From contig NZ_AQXZ01000018.1 in NCBI RefSeq assembly GCF_000380645.1, positions 62,001 to 126,000 of the forward strand: a DNA stretch of 64,000 nucleotides, read 5' to 3'. The notes under the pieces are model-generated. The model was not told where the DNA came from, searched no databases, and saw only the letters and a list, made by a program, of their open reading frames with translations. Within the stretch, counting starts at the first letter, position 1, and each line of letters opens with the position of its first letter. Below, piece after piece: positions 19,372-29,233 of the stretch. The position numbers were made by a program, and so were the translations under genes. This DNA comes from Smaragdicoccus niigatensis DSM 44881 = NBRC 103563. GTDB lineage: Bacteria > Actinomycetota > Actinomycetes > Mycobacteriales > Mycobacteriaceae.

Positions 19372-20722
19372 CGCCGAGCTCCTCGAGTGCGGACTCCGGG
19401 ACCGGCGTCAACAGAACACGGTCGATGCGGCGGCCGTCCATATGAAGGACCTTCGCGACCCAGCCGCCGGACGTGGACAGGCCGTCGATCGAGTTCGGGA
19501 GAACGACTTCGTCGCCGGCCTCCGGGATCCGTCCGATCGTCGTGAGGACGAGGCCACCGAGAGTTTCGTACCAGCCGTCGGGCGCCGAGTACCCGGTCTC
19601 CCGGGAGACCTCGTCGATGCGCAGCAGGCCCGAGCAACTCCAGGAGTCACCGATGCGAGTGACCTCCAGCGCCACCTCGTCGTGTTCGTCGCGGACATCG
19701 CCGAGGATCTCCTCGATGACGTCCTCCATCGTCACGATTCCGGCGGTGCCGCCGTATTCGTCGACGACGAGCGCCATCTGCATGCCGTGCGCGCGAACGC
19801 GCTCGAGTACGACGTCTCCGGCGAGCGCCGCGGGGACGACCGGAACCTTGCGAGCCAGCGTCGACAACCGCGTCGCGGCCCGGTGCTGAACCGGCACGGT
19901 GAAGGCCTGCTTGACGTGCACGATGCCCACGGTGTCGTCGAGGTCGCCGGCGATGACGGGGAAGCGGGAGATGCCCGTCCGCGAGGCTGTCTCGATGAGG
20001 TCGGCGACGGTGTCGGTGGTCTGCAGCGCCACGATCTTCCCGCGAGGGGTCATGAGTTCTTCCGCGGTGCGCTCACCGAATTCGAGCGTGCGGTCGACGA
20101 TGGCCGCCGTACGAAGATCGAGCGCACCGCGTTGTGCCGACAGGCGGACGAGCGAGCCGAGTTCCTGCGGTGATCGAGCCGACCGCAGTTCTTCCGCCGG
20201 TTCGATGCCGAAGCGCCGCACGATCATGTTCGCGCCGCCATTGAGGAGCTTGATCGGCCAGGTGTTGAGCGCCGAGAAGCCGGTTTGCATTGCTGCGGTG
20301 GCCCGCGCAGTGCGCATGGGATACGCGATGGCTATGCCCTTGGGCACGAGTTCGCCGAGCACCATCGACAGCGACGTTGCGAAGAAGAGGGCCAAGGCCA
20401 GCGAGATCGCGGTGATCACGCTGTCGCTCCAACCGAAATGATCCAGGAGCGGAGCGAACAGGCCGGCGAGAACGGGTTCGGCGATGTAACCGGTCACGAG
20501 CGTCGTCAGGGTGATGCCCAATTGGGCGCCGGACAGCTGGAACGACAGCGTGCGGTGCGCTTTCTGCACCCGGCGCGCAGTCCAGTCGCCGTCTCGGGCG
20601 TGGGTGTCGACGGTGCTGCGTTCGAGTGTGGTGAGCGAGAATTCGGCCGCGACGAACACTGCGGTGCCCGCGGTCAGAGCGAAGAAGCCGATGAGGGCTG
20701 CGATGGTGAAGAAGGTATCCAT
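19364..20722 (-). CDS. CNNM/HlyC-CorC-type protein with CorC_HlyC domain (Rv1842c-like)
   Basis: Membrane protein of 452 residues. It has a DUF21/CNNM membrane domain (residues 1-190, starting [18 protein letters not shown]), two CBS motifs ([22 protein letters not shown] near 240; [21 protein letters not shown] near 320) and a C-terminal CorC_HlyC domain (residues 355-440; [17 protein letters not shown]). It is the first gene of the three-gene overlapping set. Predicted to act in divalent-cation efflux or Mg2+ homeostasis, with the CBS pair sensing adenine nucleotides. The gap to guaB1 (20723-20895) holds a small GCCGGC hairpin and probably the promoter. Confidence 0.92.
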   Translation of the reverse strand: MDTFFTIAALIGFFALTAGTAVFVAAEFSLTTLERSTVDTHARDGDWTARRVQKAHRTLSFQLSGAQLGITLTTLVTGYIAEPVLAGLFAPLLDHFGWSDSVITAISLALALFFATSLSMVLGELVPKGIAIAYPMRTARATAAMQTGFSALNTWPIKLLNGGANMIVRRFGIEPAEELRSARSPQELGSLVRLSAQRGALDLRTAAIVDRTLEFGERTAEELMTPRGKIVALQTTDTVADLIETASRTGISRFPVIAGDLDDTVGIVHVKQAFTVPVQHRAATRLSTLARKVPVVPAALAGDVVLERVRAHGMQMALVVDEYGGTAGIVTMEDVIEEILGDVRDEHDEVALEVTRIGDSWSCSGLLRIDEVSRETGYSAPDGWYETLGGLVLTTIGRIPEAGDEVVLPNSIDGLSTSGGWVAKVLHMDGRRIDRVLLTPVPESALEELGDE

Positions 20723-20895
20723 CGGGACTCAGCACAAATTTCTGTGGCCGGCAGATCTAGCCGGCTTGGTAGAGGAGCCCTCCGATGCGGAGCTCTCGTG
20801 CGCCTGCGGCACTGGTCCCTTTCCCTGGATCATCACGGTGAAGTCTCAGTTTACCGGGTGCTTAGAAACGCGCACCCGCAACGGATGGCTGGTGA

Positions 20896-22747
<1,852 letters not shown>

Positions 22748-22772
22748 CGATTCCCTGCGGGAACTACGCCGG

Positions 22773-23732
22773 TTAGCCGAGCAGCAGTCGATTCAGTTCG
22801 ATGAGCCAGGGGAGTGCCACCGCCAGGGTCGGGACCACCAGGATCGCGGCCGACGCCAAGTACGCCGCGGCCGACACCCGCGGATTCGGCGACAGCGCCG
22901 CACCGGCGCCAGATGAGTGCAAACGACGAATGCGCAGCAGCGTCGAACGGCCGCCCGCGGCGAGCGCACCGGCGGGAACCGAACCGCCGGCACACGCGAC
23001 GAGAGCGCGGGCCAACGGACCGCGACCGGCGTGCTTGACGGCGTTGTCGTCGGCGAGAAGTTCGACGAGCAGCTGAACCGACTGCAGCGCTGCCTTGCTG
23101 CGGACGACTCGTGGGAATGCACGATGCATGGCGACGAACGCTTCGAGCAGGATGTCGTGACGCTCGCGCAGGTGACAGCGTTCGTGGTGGACGATCGCGC
23201 TCACCGCGTTTGCGTCGAGTGCCGAGAGTGTTCCTTGGCTCAACACCACACGCGGCCGGCTACCCGGCAGGCAGTAGGCGAGCGGCTGATCGGTGGCCAG
23301 GACGCGGATGTTCTGGTGTAGGTGCTCCGAGGACTCTTCGCAGTCGAGCAGGTCGACGATCATGCGATGGCGGTCTCGGCGCTGCCGGGTGCGAATCGCG
23401 ACACTCACCACGGAGAACATCAAGCGGGCACCGATGAGCAGGGTGAGCGCGAAGACGAGGACCAACGCAACCCAGAGTGGCCAGCCCAAAGTGACCATGG
23501 CATCCGCGGGTGAGGAAGTGGGCCGACCGTCAGGGCCGGGCACGAACAACATCGAGGCGATGGCGAGTCCGGCGCCGAACGCGGAGAGAATCGCGGCGAG
23601 TGCCGTCGATTGCCAAAGGAAGATTGCGGCGCGGGGTGCGCGCAGGGGCCACTGCGACCGGCTAAGCCAAGCCGGGAAGGGCAGTGCGAAGAACACCGCC
23701 AGGGCAGTCAGGACGACTGCAGTGTGGTCCAT
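22773..23732 (-). CDS. BlaR1-like M56 membrane zinc peptidase (Rv1845c-like)
   Basis: Membrane metallopeptidase of 319 residues with four predicted helices (about 5-20, 38-62, 80-112 and 285-312). A cytosolic loop carries the zinc motif HERCH (183-187) within AIVHHERCHLRERHD. Unlike staphylococcal BlaR1 it has no extracellular penicillin-binding sensor domain. In mycobacteria the orthologue Rv1845c is encoded with the repressor BlaI (Rv1846c) and is thought to inactivate it by proteolysis. Here blaI lies 55 bases upstream on the same strand, in the same order. Confidence 0.9.
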   Translation of the reverse strand: MDHTAVVLTALAVFFALPFPAWLSRSQWPLRAPRAAIFLWQSTALAAILSAFGAGLAIASMLFVPGPDGRPTSSPADAMVTLGWPLWVALVLVFALTLLIGARLMFSVVSVAIRTRQRRDRHRMIVDLLDCEESSEHLHQNIRVLATDQPLAYCLPGSRPRVVLSQGTLSALDANAVSAIVHHERCHLRERHDILLEAFVAMHRAFPRVVRSKAALQSVQLLVELLADDNAVKHAGRGPLARALVACAGGSVPAGALAAGGRSTLLRIRRLHSSGAGAALSPNPRVSAAAYLASAAILVVPTLAVALPWLIELNRLLLG

Positions 23733-23787
23733 GGCTCGATCTTTGCACGCAGGTGCTCAACTCGACGAGTTTCGCACGTCGATTGGG

Positions 23788-24171
23788 TCATCGCCCAGCT
23801 TGCTTTTCAGATTTCTCCAAATCTGCGAGGGCCTGCCGGAGAACCTCGGCTTCGTCCGCGCCAACCTGGCCGACGAAGTGCACCAATGCGGCCATGCGGC
23901 CGGTCTCGGACGCCTCGTCGAGTGCATCGACCATCAGGCCGGCGACGAGTTCGTTGCGCGAGTGGACCGGCGCATAGCGGTGCGCCCGGTCGTCGCGACG
24001 TTGGACAACGAGGTCTTTCTTGGCCAGGCGCTGCAGCACCGTCATGACCGTGGTGTACGCGAGATCCCGCGACTCACACAGCGCCTCATGCACCTGGCGA
24101 ACGGTCAGCGGCTCGTCAGCAGACCACAGCTGGTCCATGACGGCTTTCTCCAGATCACCTAAGCGCCCCAC
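23788..24171 (-). CDS. blaI: BlaI/MecI-family transcriptional repressor (Rv1846c-like)
   Basis: Winged-helix repressor of 127 residues, family-typical. It starts RLGDLEKAVMDQLWSADEPLTVRQVHEAL, with recognition helix LAYTTVMTVLQRLAKKDLV and the wing RDDRAHRYAPVHSR; the C-terminal half forms the dimerisation helices. In M. tuberculosis BlaI represses itself and the beta-lactamase blaC and responds to the partner BlaR. It is the first gene of the minus-strand pair. The 284-base gap upstream, shared with the thioesterase gene, contains both an ACAAC-TTT-GTTGT inverted repeat and an iron-box-like palindrome. Confidence 0.93.
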   Translation of the reverse strand: MGRLGDLEKAVMDQLWSADEPLTVRQVHEALCESRDLAYTTVMTVLQRLAKKDLVVQRRDDRAHRYAPVHSRNELVAGLMVDALDEASETGRMAALVHFVGQVGADEAEVLRQALADLEKSEKQAGR

Positions 24172-24243
24172 ATGGCCAAGTGTACGGAGGACTGGGCGGT
24201 CTGCCTACTACGCAGGGTCGTGACGTCGTGTGCGAATTTTCAT

Positions 24244-24256
24244 ACAACTTTGTTGT
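24244..24256. promoter_or_regulatory. Candidate repressor half-site pair in the blaI/thioesterase gap
   Basis: Perfect inverted repeat ACAAC-TTT-GTTGT, in an AT-rich stretch otherwise unusual for the window, about 75 bases upstream of blaI. Position fits a BlaI autoregulatory operator, but spacing differs from the staphylococcal TACA/TGTA operator, so the assignment is tentative. Confidence 0.35.
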
Positions 24257-24272
24257 GAAAATATCTTGCTGG

Positions 24273-24291
24273 TTAGGACAGCCTTGCCTAT
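24273..24291. promoter_or_regulatory. IdeR/DtxR-like iron box
   Basis: The 19-base sequence TTAGGACAGCCTTGCCTAT matches the IdeR consensus (TTAGGTTAGGCTAACCTAA) at 13 of 19 positions, including TTAGG on the left and CCTA on the right. It lies just downstream of a TATCTT that could be a -10 element (24262-24267). I recall that the orthologous Rv1846c/Rv1847 gap is listed among IdeR-controlled regions in M. tuberculosis. Repression under iron-replete conditions is expected. Confidence 0.6.
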
Positions 24292-24455
24292 GGTGGTGGA
24301 TAACAAAGCTTGGACCGCACCGGAGTGCTGAGGGCTGCAGCTATCTCCCGGTCCTTCCAGCGGCGGGTCGCACGGAACCACGGCGTGCGGCCCGCCGCGA
24401 CTTCTTTGCCAAGGCCTTGTCGGGCCGGCGGGTGCATCTGCCAAGATCGGAAAAC

Positions 24456-24923
24456 ATGACCGCTTCAGACGACGACCGCCGCCCGCGCACCGACGACGAG
24501 ATCGCCCGCCTCAACGAGTTCGTGTGGCAATCCTTCGACGGAGTCATCAAGCTGCGCTATACGGCGCTCGATCTCGACAGCGTGAAAGCCGAACTCGATA
24601 TCACGCCACAGATCCACCAGCCGTTCGGCCTCGTCCACGGTGGTGTGTACTGCGCGGTCGCCGAATCGATGGCAAGCCTGGCCGCCGGGAACTGGTTTCG
24701 CGCCCAGCCGTATGGCAAGGGTGGGCTGTGCGTAGGCGTCAACAACAACACCGACTTCTTCCAGTCGGCCCGGGAGGGTGTCCTGTACGCGGAGGGGCGT
24801 CCCCTTCACCGGGGCCGACTGCAGCAACTGTGGGAGGTCATGATGACCAACGCAGAGGGTCGTCTCATGGCGAAGGGGCAGGTCCGCATTCAGAACCTGC
24901 CCCCTCGACCGAAGTCCGACTAG
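24456..24923 (+). CDS. PaaI-family hotdog thioesterase (Rv1847-like)
   Basis: Acyl-CoA or aryl-CoA thioesterase of 155 residues with the hotdog fold. The active-site helix motif is QPFGLVHGGVYCAVAESMAS (near residues 49-68); the acid/base residue corresponds to the Glu of AES. The frame is open to 24180, but the ATG at 24456 is chosen because the upstream part runs through the iron box and AT-rich promoter. Orthologue by position of Rv1847. The long leader and the iron box suggest iron-dependent control, perhaps linked to siderophore or aromatic CoA metabolism. It converges with ndh, four bases between stops. Confidence 0.85.
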   Translation: MTASDDDRRPRTDDEIARLNEFVWQSFDGVIKLRYTALDLDSVKAELDITPQIHQPFGLVHGGVYCAVAESMASLAAGNWFRAQPYGKGGLCVGVNNNTDFFQSAREGVLYAEGRPLHRGRLQQLWEVMMTNAEGRLMAKGQVRIQNLPPRPKSD

Positions 24924-24927
24924 CGCG

Positions 24928-26382
24928 TCAGCTGACCGGGTCCGGCTTGTTAGCCGGTGCGCCGTTGGCGTTCTGGATCTGTCCAGAAGCCATCGGCAGT
25001 TCCGGCGCCTTCTCAACCGAGGCGAGCTGCTCCATCGCGAGACGTCCGTAGACGAACCGCTCGGTGATGGCGAGCTGACCGCGGCCCGAACCGATGAACG
25101 TGATGAACCACGACATAGTCGTCGTCGTTGCCTGGACGAAGGACTTCGTCGGCATCACCAGGTAGAACAGGTGCAGCCCGAGCCATGCGAGCCAGGCGAT
25201 GAAGCCGCCGAACTCGAGCTTCCGGCCACCCGGGAGCGGCACGGAGCACACTGCGCTGAAGCGCGAGACCGTGGCCATCGAGCCCTTGTCCCAGTACTTG
25301 AACGGCTTCCGATTGGTCGGGTCGTCCTTGCCGTCGAGGGAGGCCGTGATGCGCTTGGCCGCGTACTTCGCGCCCTGGATCGCACCCTGGGCCATACCCG
25401 GGACGTTCGGCACGTTCATCATGTCGCCGACGACGAACACGTACGGGTAGCCCTTGATGCTGAGGTCGGGCTCCACGACAACGCGTCCGGCGCGGTCGAT
25501 CACGGTGCCGTCCGACTGGTCGGCCAGCATCTTGCCGAGCGGGCTCGCCGACACACCGGCCGACCAGACCTTGACCGCACACGGGATGCGGCGGGTCTCG
25601 CCGGTCTTCATGTCCTTAATCTCGATGCCGTTGTAGTCGACATTCGTGACCATGGCACCGAGCTGGATCTCGACGCCCATGTTCTGCAGGCGACGCTGTG
25701 CCTTGAGGCCGAGGTTCTCGCCCATTGGGGGCAGGACTGCGTTCGCCGCATCGAGCAGGATCACGCGGCAGTCGCGGGAGTCGATGTTGCGGAACGTGTT
25801 CTTGAGCGTGCGGTCCGCGATCTCCGCGATCTGACCCGCGACCTCGACACCGGTCGGGCCGGCGCCGACGACGACGAACGTCATGCGGCGTGCTCGCTCT
25901 TCGAGGTCGGTGGTGACCTCGGCGGCCTCGAAGGCGCCGAGGATGCGGCCACGGAGTTCGAGCGCATCGTCGATCGTCTTCATACCGGGCGCGAAGCGGG
26001 CGAACTCGTCGCGGCCGAAGTAGGAGCTCGAGGCTCCCGCGGCGACGATCAGGCTGTCGAACGGCGTGACGGTGTCCCAGTCAACGAGGTGCGAGGTGAC
26101 GGTCTTGTTCTTGAGGTCGATGTTGGTCACGTTGCCCAACAGGACCTTGCAGTTCTTGGTCTTCTCCAAGATGATGCGGGTCGCGGGCGCGATCTCACCC
26201 TCAGACAGCACACCGGTCGCGACTTGGTACAGCAGCGGCTGGAAGAGGTGGTGGGTCGTCTTTGCAATCAGGGTGACCTCAACGTCGGCCTTCTTGAGGG
26301 CCTTGGCTGCGGACAGGCCGCCGAACCCCGAGCCGATGATGACTACGCGGTGACGGCGTATCGCGGCTGGTTCGATGGTCAT
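24928..26382 (-). CDS. ndh: Type II NADH dehydrogenase
   Basis: Non-proton-pumping NADH:menaquinone oxidoreductase of 484 residues on the inner face of the membrane. The FAD-binding motif is IIGSGFGG (15-22); the NADH-binding motif is VVVGAGPTGVEVAGQIAE; QPLLYQVATGVLSEGEIAPATR is typical of Ndh. A C-terminal hydrophobic/amphipathic region (FIAWLAWLGLHLFYLV) anchors it. The frame is open to 26586, but the start is set at the ATG preceded by GGAGGTAAAACG; an in-frame ATG five codons upstream is inside that ribosome-site region. Orthologue of Rv1854c. A 376-base non-coding stretch upstream is shared with the M23 peptidase. Confidence 0.95.
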   Translation of the reverse strand: MTIEPAAIRRHRVVIIGSGFGGLSAAKALKKADVEVTLIAKTTHHLFQPLLYQVATGVLSEGEIAPATRIILEKTKNCKVLLGNVTNIDLKNKTVTSHLVDWDTVTPFDSLIVAAGASSSYFGRDEFARFAPGMKTIDDALELRGRILGAFEAAEVTTDLEERARRMTFVVVGAGPTGVEVAGQIAEIADRTLKNTFRNIDSRDCRVILLDAANAVLPPMGENLGLKAQRRLQNMGVEIQLGAMVTNVDYNGIEIKDMKTGETRRIPCAVKVWSAGVSASPLGKMLADQSDGTVIDRAGRVVVEPDLSIKGYPYVFVVGDMMNVPNVPGMAQGAIQGAKYAAKRITASLDGKDDPTNRKPFKYWDKGSMATVSRFSAVCSVPLPGGRKLEFGGFIAWLAWLGLHLFYLVMPTKSFVQATTTTMSWFITFIGSGRGQLAITERFVYGRLAMEQLASVEKAPELPMASGQIQNANGAPANKPDPVS

Positions 26383-26758
26383 TCGTTTTACCTCCATGAC
26401 ATGCAACGTTGGGCAGCACTCGGCTACCGGTGCGTACCGACAGCTAAACCGTAGTCGTAGTCGTCGGTGGCGTCTGTGCAACGTCCACATTTGCGCTGTT
26501 CGACGGGTACGACCGCGATGTCGCCATCTCTGCACGTCGCCATGGGGCGACGACCTCTTTGTATACCCGTCAGAGGACGGAAACACGCCCCTGAGACGAG
26601 CGTCACGGTTTTACCAAACGGTCGTTGGGCACCCCCTGAAAAACCCCAGCTAGTTCATACTTTTTGCGGTTCGCGCATTTGTCAAAAGAAGCCAATCGTT
26701 TACCGAAAATCAAGCCGGAAATTATGGGCAAATATACTTAAGTATTAGAGTCATTCCC
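26383..26758. promoter_or_regulatory. Divergent promoter region of ndh and the M23 peptidase
   Basis: A 376-base gap without a convincing gene. The half near ndh is GC-rich and holds a direct repeat GTCGCCAT (26520-26527 and 26536-26543), followed by GGCGAC that could pair with either copy. The half near the peptidase (26640-26758) is markedly AT-rich, with TATACT at 26733-26738 as a likely -10 for the peptidase. Confidence 0.5.
26734..26745. promoter_or_regulatory. 12-bp perfect palindrome over the peptidase -10 region
   Basis: ATACTTAAGTAT is a perfect palindrome that overlaps the TATACT element 14 bases before the peptidase ATG. The position suits an operator that blocks RNA polymerase. 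The regulator is unknown. Confidence 0.4.
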
Positions 26759-27415
26759 ATGCTCGTGATTGATTCGTTATCGACTACCAAAAACAAAGGT
26801 GGCCGTGGACGCACCGAATCCGGCAAGCCGTTCCTGGCCCGGTCGCAGCGTCGCGCCGCCGCTCGTGTAGCAGCAGTGTCCATGGCAACCGCTGCCGTGT
26901 TCGCTCCGCCGACCGCTGATGCACAGCCGCTGTACGCCAACGCGCACTTCCAGGGCAAGGCAACTGTCACCCGTTTCGTGCCCCCGGTTGCAGCGCCGGT
27001 CCTCCCGCCGCCGCCGAAGTACTTCGAGCCGACCCACGGCATCCTGACCTCGCTGTTCGCCGAGCGCTGGGGAACGTTCCACTACGGAATCGACCTGGCT
27101 GCTCCGATCGGCACGCCGATTGTCGCTGTTACCGACGGTGAGATCATCCAGGCTGGTCCGGCCGAGGGCTTCGGCCAGTGGGTTCGGATGCGCCAGGACG
27201 ACGGCACGATTGCCGTGTTCGGACACGTCAGTGCCTTCTATGTGACCGAGGGCCAGAAGGTCAAGGCCGGCGAGGTCATCGCTGCGGTCGGTAACGAGGG
27301 CCAGTCGACTGGCCCGCACCTGCACTACGAGGTGTGGCTGCCGGACGGCACGAAGATCGACCCGCTGCCGTGGCTCATCGCGCACGGTATCGACTGCGGC
27401 CCGTTCGCTGGGTAA
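26759..27415 (+). CDS. Secreted M23-family (LytM/peptidoglycan) endopeptidase
   Basis: Exported cell-wall peptidase of 218 residues. A basic N-terminal extension (residues 1-33) leads into a hydrophobic signal segment (RVAAVSMATAAVFAPPTADA; likely cleavage after ADA near 55). A proline-rich linker (75-88) follows, then the M23 domain. Zinc ligands are H108 and D112 in HYGID and H189 in HLHYEV; H156 in FGHV supplies the other active-site histidine. Such enzymes cut peptide cross-links in peptidoglycan. No Rpf, LysM or SH3 domain. No ribosome site precedes the ATG, which lies about 14 bases after the predicted transcription start, so it may be near-leaderless. An intrinsic terminator follows. 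Confidence 0.9.
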   Translation: MLVIDSLSTTKNKGGRGRTESGKPFLARSQRRAAARVAAVSMATAAVFAPPTADAQPLYANAHFQGKATVTRFVPPVAAPVLPPPPKYFEPTHGILTSLFAERWGTFHYGIDLAAPIGTPIVAVTDGEIIQAGPAEGFGQWVRMRQDDGTIAVFGHVSAFYVTEGQKVKAGEVIAAVGNEGQSTGPHLHYEVWLPDGTKIDPLPWLIAHGIDCGPFAG

Positions 27416-27428
27416 CGCCATCTGAATT

Positions 27429-27466
27429 GCGGTGGTCCTGCAGAAATGCAGGGCCACCGCTTTCTT
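27429..27466 (+). terminator. Intrinsic terminator after the M23 peptidase
   Basis: A 14-bp stem (27429-27442 with 27447-27460, one G-U pair) closed by a GAAA tetraloop and followed by TTTCTTGT, starting 14 bases after the stop. The rest of the gap to the GntR gene (27467-27686) is AT-rich and shows no gene. Confidence 0.92.
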
Positions 27467-27686
27467 GTGTCCTGGGTTACATGGGCAGGTCCGGATATAA
27501 CGGACAACAATGGCGACTATCTCGATCTTGTAACAGCGACTCGGGTCACGCATTGCAAGAATTAGTGACGGCGGTCACAGAAGAAAATTCAACGACTTAT
27601 TTGTCTCTGGCGACATAACTCGATTATCAGAATTCGGATAATCGACACGCGCTTATTGATGAAGTGTGACGCGGCGAACTATCGGC

Positions 27687-29105
27687 TCAGTGGGTGATCA
27701 CGGCGAACCGAGATCCGGCGGGCCAGCGCTGGTAGCTGTCGAGGTTCGCGATGAGGTCGCCCGAGCACACCTCCGGGTCCGCTGAGACGACCGCGCGGCC
27801 CTCGCCGTTGATGAGCGTCGCGTTGCCGATCTGACGCAGGCTGGAGAGCGTGTGCGCCTCGAGGGTTGCGAGCGTGAAGTCCATGCCAGCGACGCCGACG
27901 ATGTTCGGTTCATGCGGCCAGCGGACCGGTTCGGTGAACGTGACGATGTACTCGTCGGTGCACAAAAGGTCGACGTATGGACCGGTGATCTCGAGCTGGC
28001 CGGTGCTCAGCGGCGTGCGGAACCACTCGGCCCGGAGGTATCGCGTCTGCGAGTGGGTGCTGATGTTGGCGAGCACGTCGGCGCGGTCGAGTTCGGTTCC
28101 TTGCCACCAGGCGAAGTGCGTGCGGTCTGGGCCCACAACCCCGACGTTCGCGACGAAGCCGGCACCCATCAGTCCCAGCGTGTCCTCGCTGAGCAGTCGT
28201 TCGACATCGGGTTTGACGATCCGGTCGATCACCGTCCCAGTCAGCGATGGCCCGTGCGGGGTCAGGCGGGGACCCAAGGACTGGGCCCACGAATCCAACT
28301 GTTTCTCGATCGCCGCGAAGTAGGCGGCGATATCGGCGATCGCGGATTCGGGGCTGACTGCGACCGGGCGGCTGCCGATGGCGATCGCGTGGGCGATCGG
28401 TGCGGCGACGAGTGTGCGGATGTGTGTCTCGGCTGCACCTCGATCGTGCACCTCGATCGCGTCGACGACGGCTCGGCGAAGGTCGAGGAGACCGGCCCGG
28501 TATTCGGGATCGTTCGGCGGCGTCGGGAGTAGTGCGGCGAGTTCGGTCTGAAGCCGGAGCATTTCCCGGGTCAAACGTGCGGAGCGGGCCACGGCCGCGA
28601 CCTCGAGAAGGAACTCGGTCTCGGCAAGGCGCCATTGGCGCGGGTCGGTTTCGGCCTCCTGGAGGTAGGCCCGGAGCGTCGCCACGTCGGCATGGCTCGA
28701 TCGTTGGGTCGCAGCAGCGGCGCACGCCTGCGCAATCGACTGGAGGTGCAGCCTCAGGTCTTCGAGTTCGATGCGCGTGGCATCAGAAGGTCTGCGTTGC
28801 AGTTCCCCCAGTAGTGCCGGCGCATCGTCGGCGATGAAGCTGCCACCGCTGCGACCGCGCGTCGTGGTGACGATGCCGCGGGCGCGCAGCCGGGCCAGCG
28901 CCTCGCGGGCCGTCATGGCGGAGACCCCGAGCGAGGCGGCGAGCTCGGTTTCGTTGGGCAGTCGCTGGCCGCCGGTGAGAATTCCGGATTCGATGGCCGA
29001 TTCGATGCGCTCGCAGATCTCGTCGACCAAGCCGACCGTGCGGACGGGCGTGAACACCGCAGCGAGGCTGCGAGAGGGGCCAGGTCCCGTGTTCATGGTG
29101 GTCAC
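27687..29105 (-). CDS. GntR-family regulator with FCD and C-terminal Cache/PDC-like sensor domain
   Basis: Transcription factor of 472 residues, about twice the usual FadR-type length. The N-terminal winged helix is at about 22-95 (LVDEICERIESAIESGILTGGQRLPNETELAASLGVS; MTAREALARLRARGIV). A helical FCD ligand domain covers about 115-235. The extra C-terminal 230 residues resemble a PDC/Cache sensor: a long helix (SPESAIADIAAYFAAIEKQLDSWAQ), strand blocks such as VGVVGPDRTHFAWWQG, YVDLLCTDEYIVTFTEPV and IVGVAGMDFTLATLEAH, and a terminal NATLINGEGRAVVS. No membrane helix, so it would sense a cytosolic ligand. It is divergent from the agmatine/putrescine operon and probably its regulator. Domain identity of the last third is inferred by pattern only. 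Confidence 0.85.
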   Translation of the reverse strand: MTTMNTGPGPSRSLAAVFTPVRTVGLVDEICERIESAIESGILTGGQRLPNETELAASLGVSAMTAREALARLRARGIVTTTRGRSGGSFIADDAPALLGELQRRPSDATRIELEDLRLHLQSIAQACAAAATQRSSHADVATLRAYLQEAETDPRQWRLAETEFLLEVAAVARSARLTREMLRLQTELAALLPTPPNDPEYRAGLLDLRRAVVDAIEVHDRGAAETHIRTLVAAPIAHAIAIGSRPVAVSPESAIADIAAYFAAIEKQLDSWAQSLGPRLTPHGPSLTGTVIDRIVKPDVERLLSEDTLGLMGAGFVANVGVVGPDRTHFAWWQGTELDRADVLANISTHSQTRYLRAEWFRTPLSTGQLEITGPYVDLLCTDEYIVTFTEPVRWPHEPNIVGVAGMDFTLATLEAHTLSSLRQIGNATLINGEGRAVVSADPEVCSGDLIANLDSYQRWPAGSRFAVITH

Positions 29106-29141
29106 CTTAGCTGACAGATCTTCGAAAATTGCCTCTTTACC

Positions 29142-29160
29142 TAAAACCTACAATGTTTTA
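29142..29160. promoter_or_regulatory. Candidate GntR operator between the regulator and amine operon
   Basis: Inverted repeat TAAAAC-N7-GTTTTA in an AT-rich patch midway between the divergent start codons (28 bases of AT-rich sequence in a 128-base gap). Position and symmetry fit an operator for the adjacent GntR protein. Confidence 0.5.
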
Positions 29161-29233
29161 TGTTTAGAAGCGTGACGCAGCTCACTGTACCGCGAAGTCA
29201 CGTCAGCCGATACCCCCTCGAAGGTCGATAACG

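Noticed and set aside
25171-26454. 427-codon plus-strand frame antisense to ndh
   Set aside because: Shadow frame; ndh motifs and its Shine-Dalgarno on the other strand are unambiguous.
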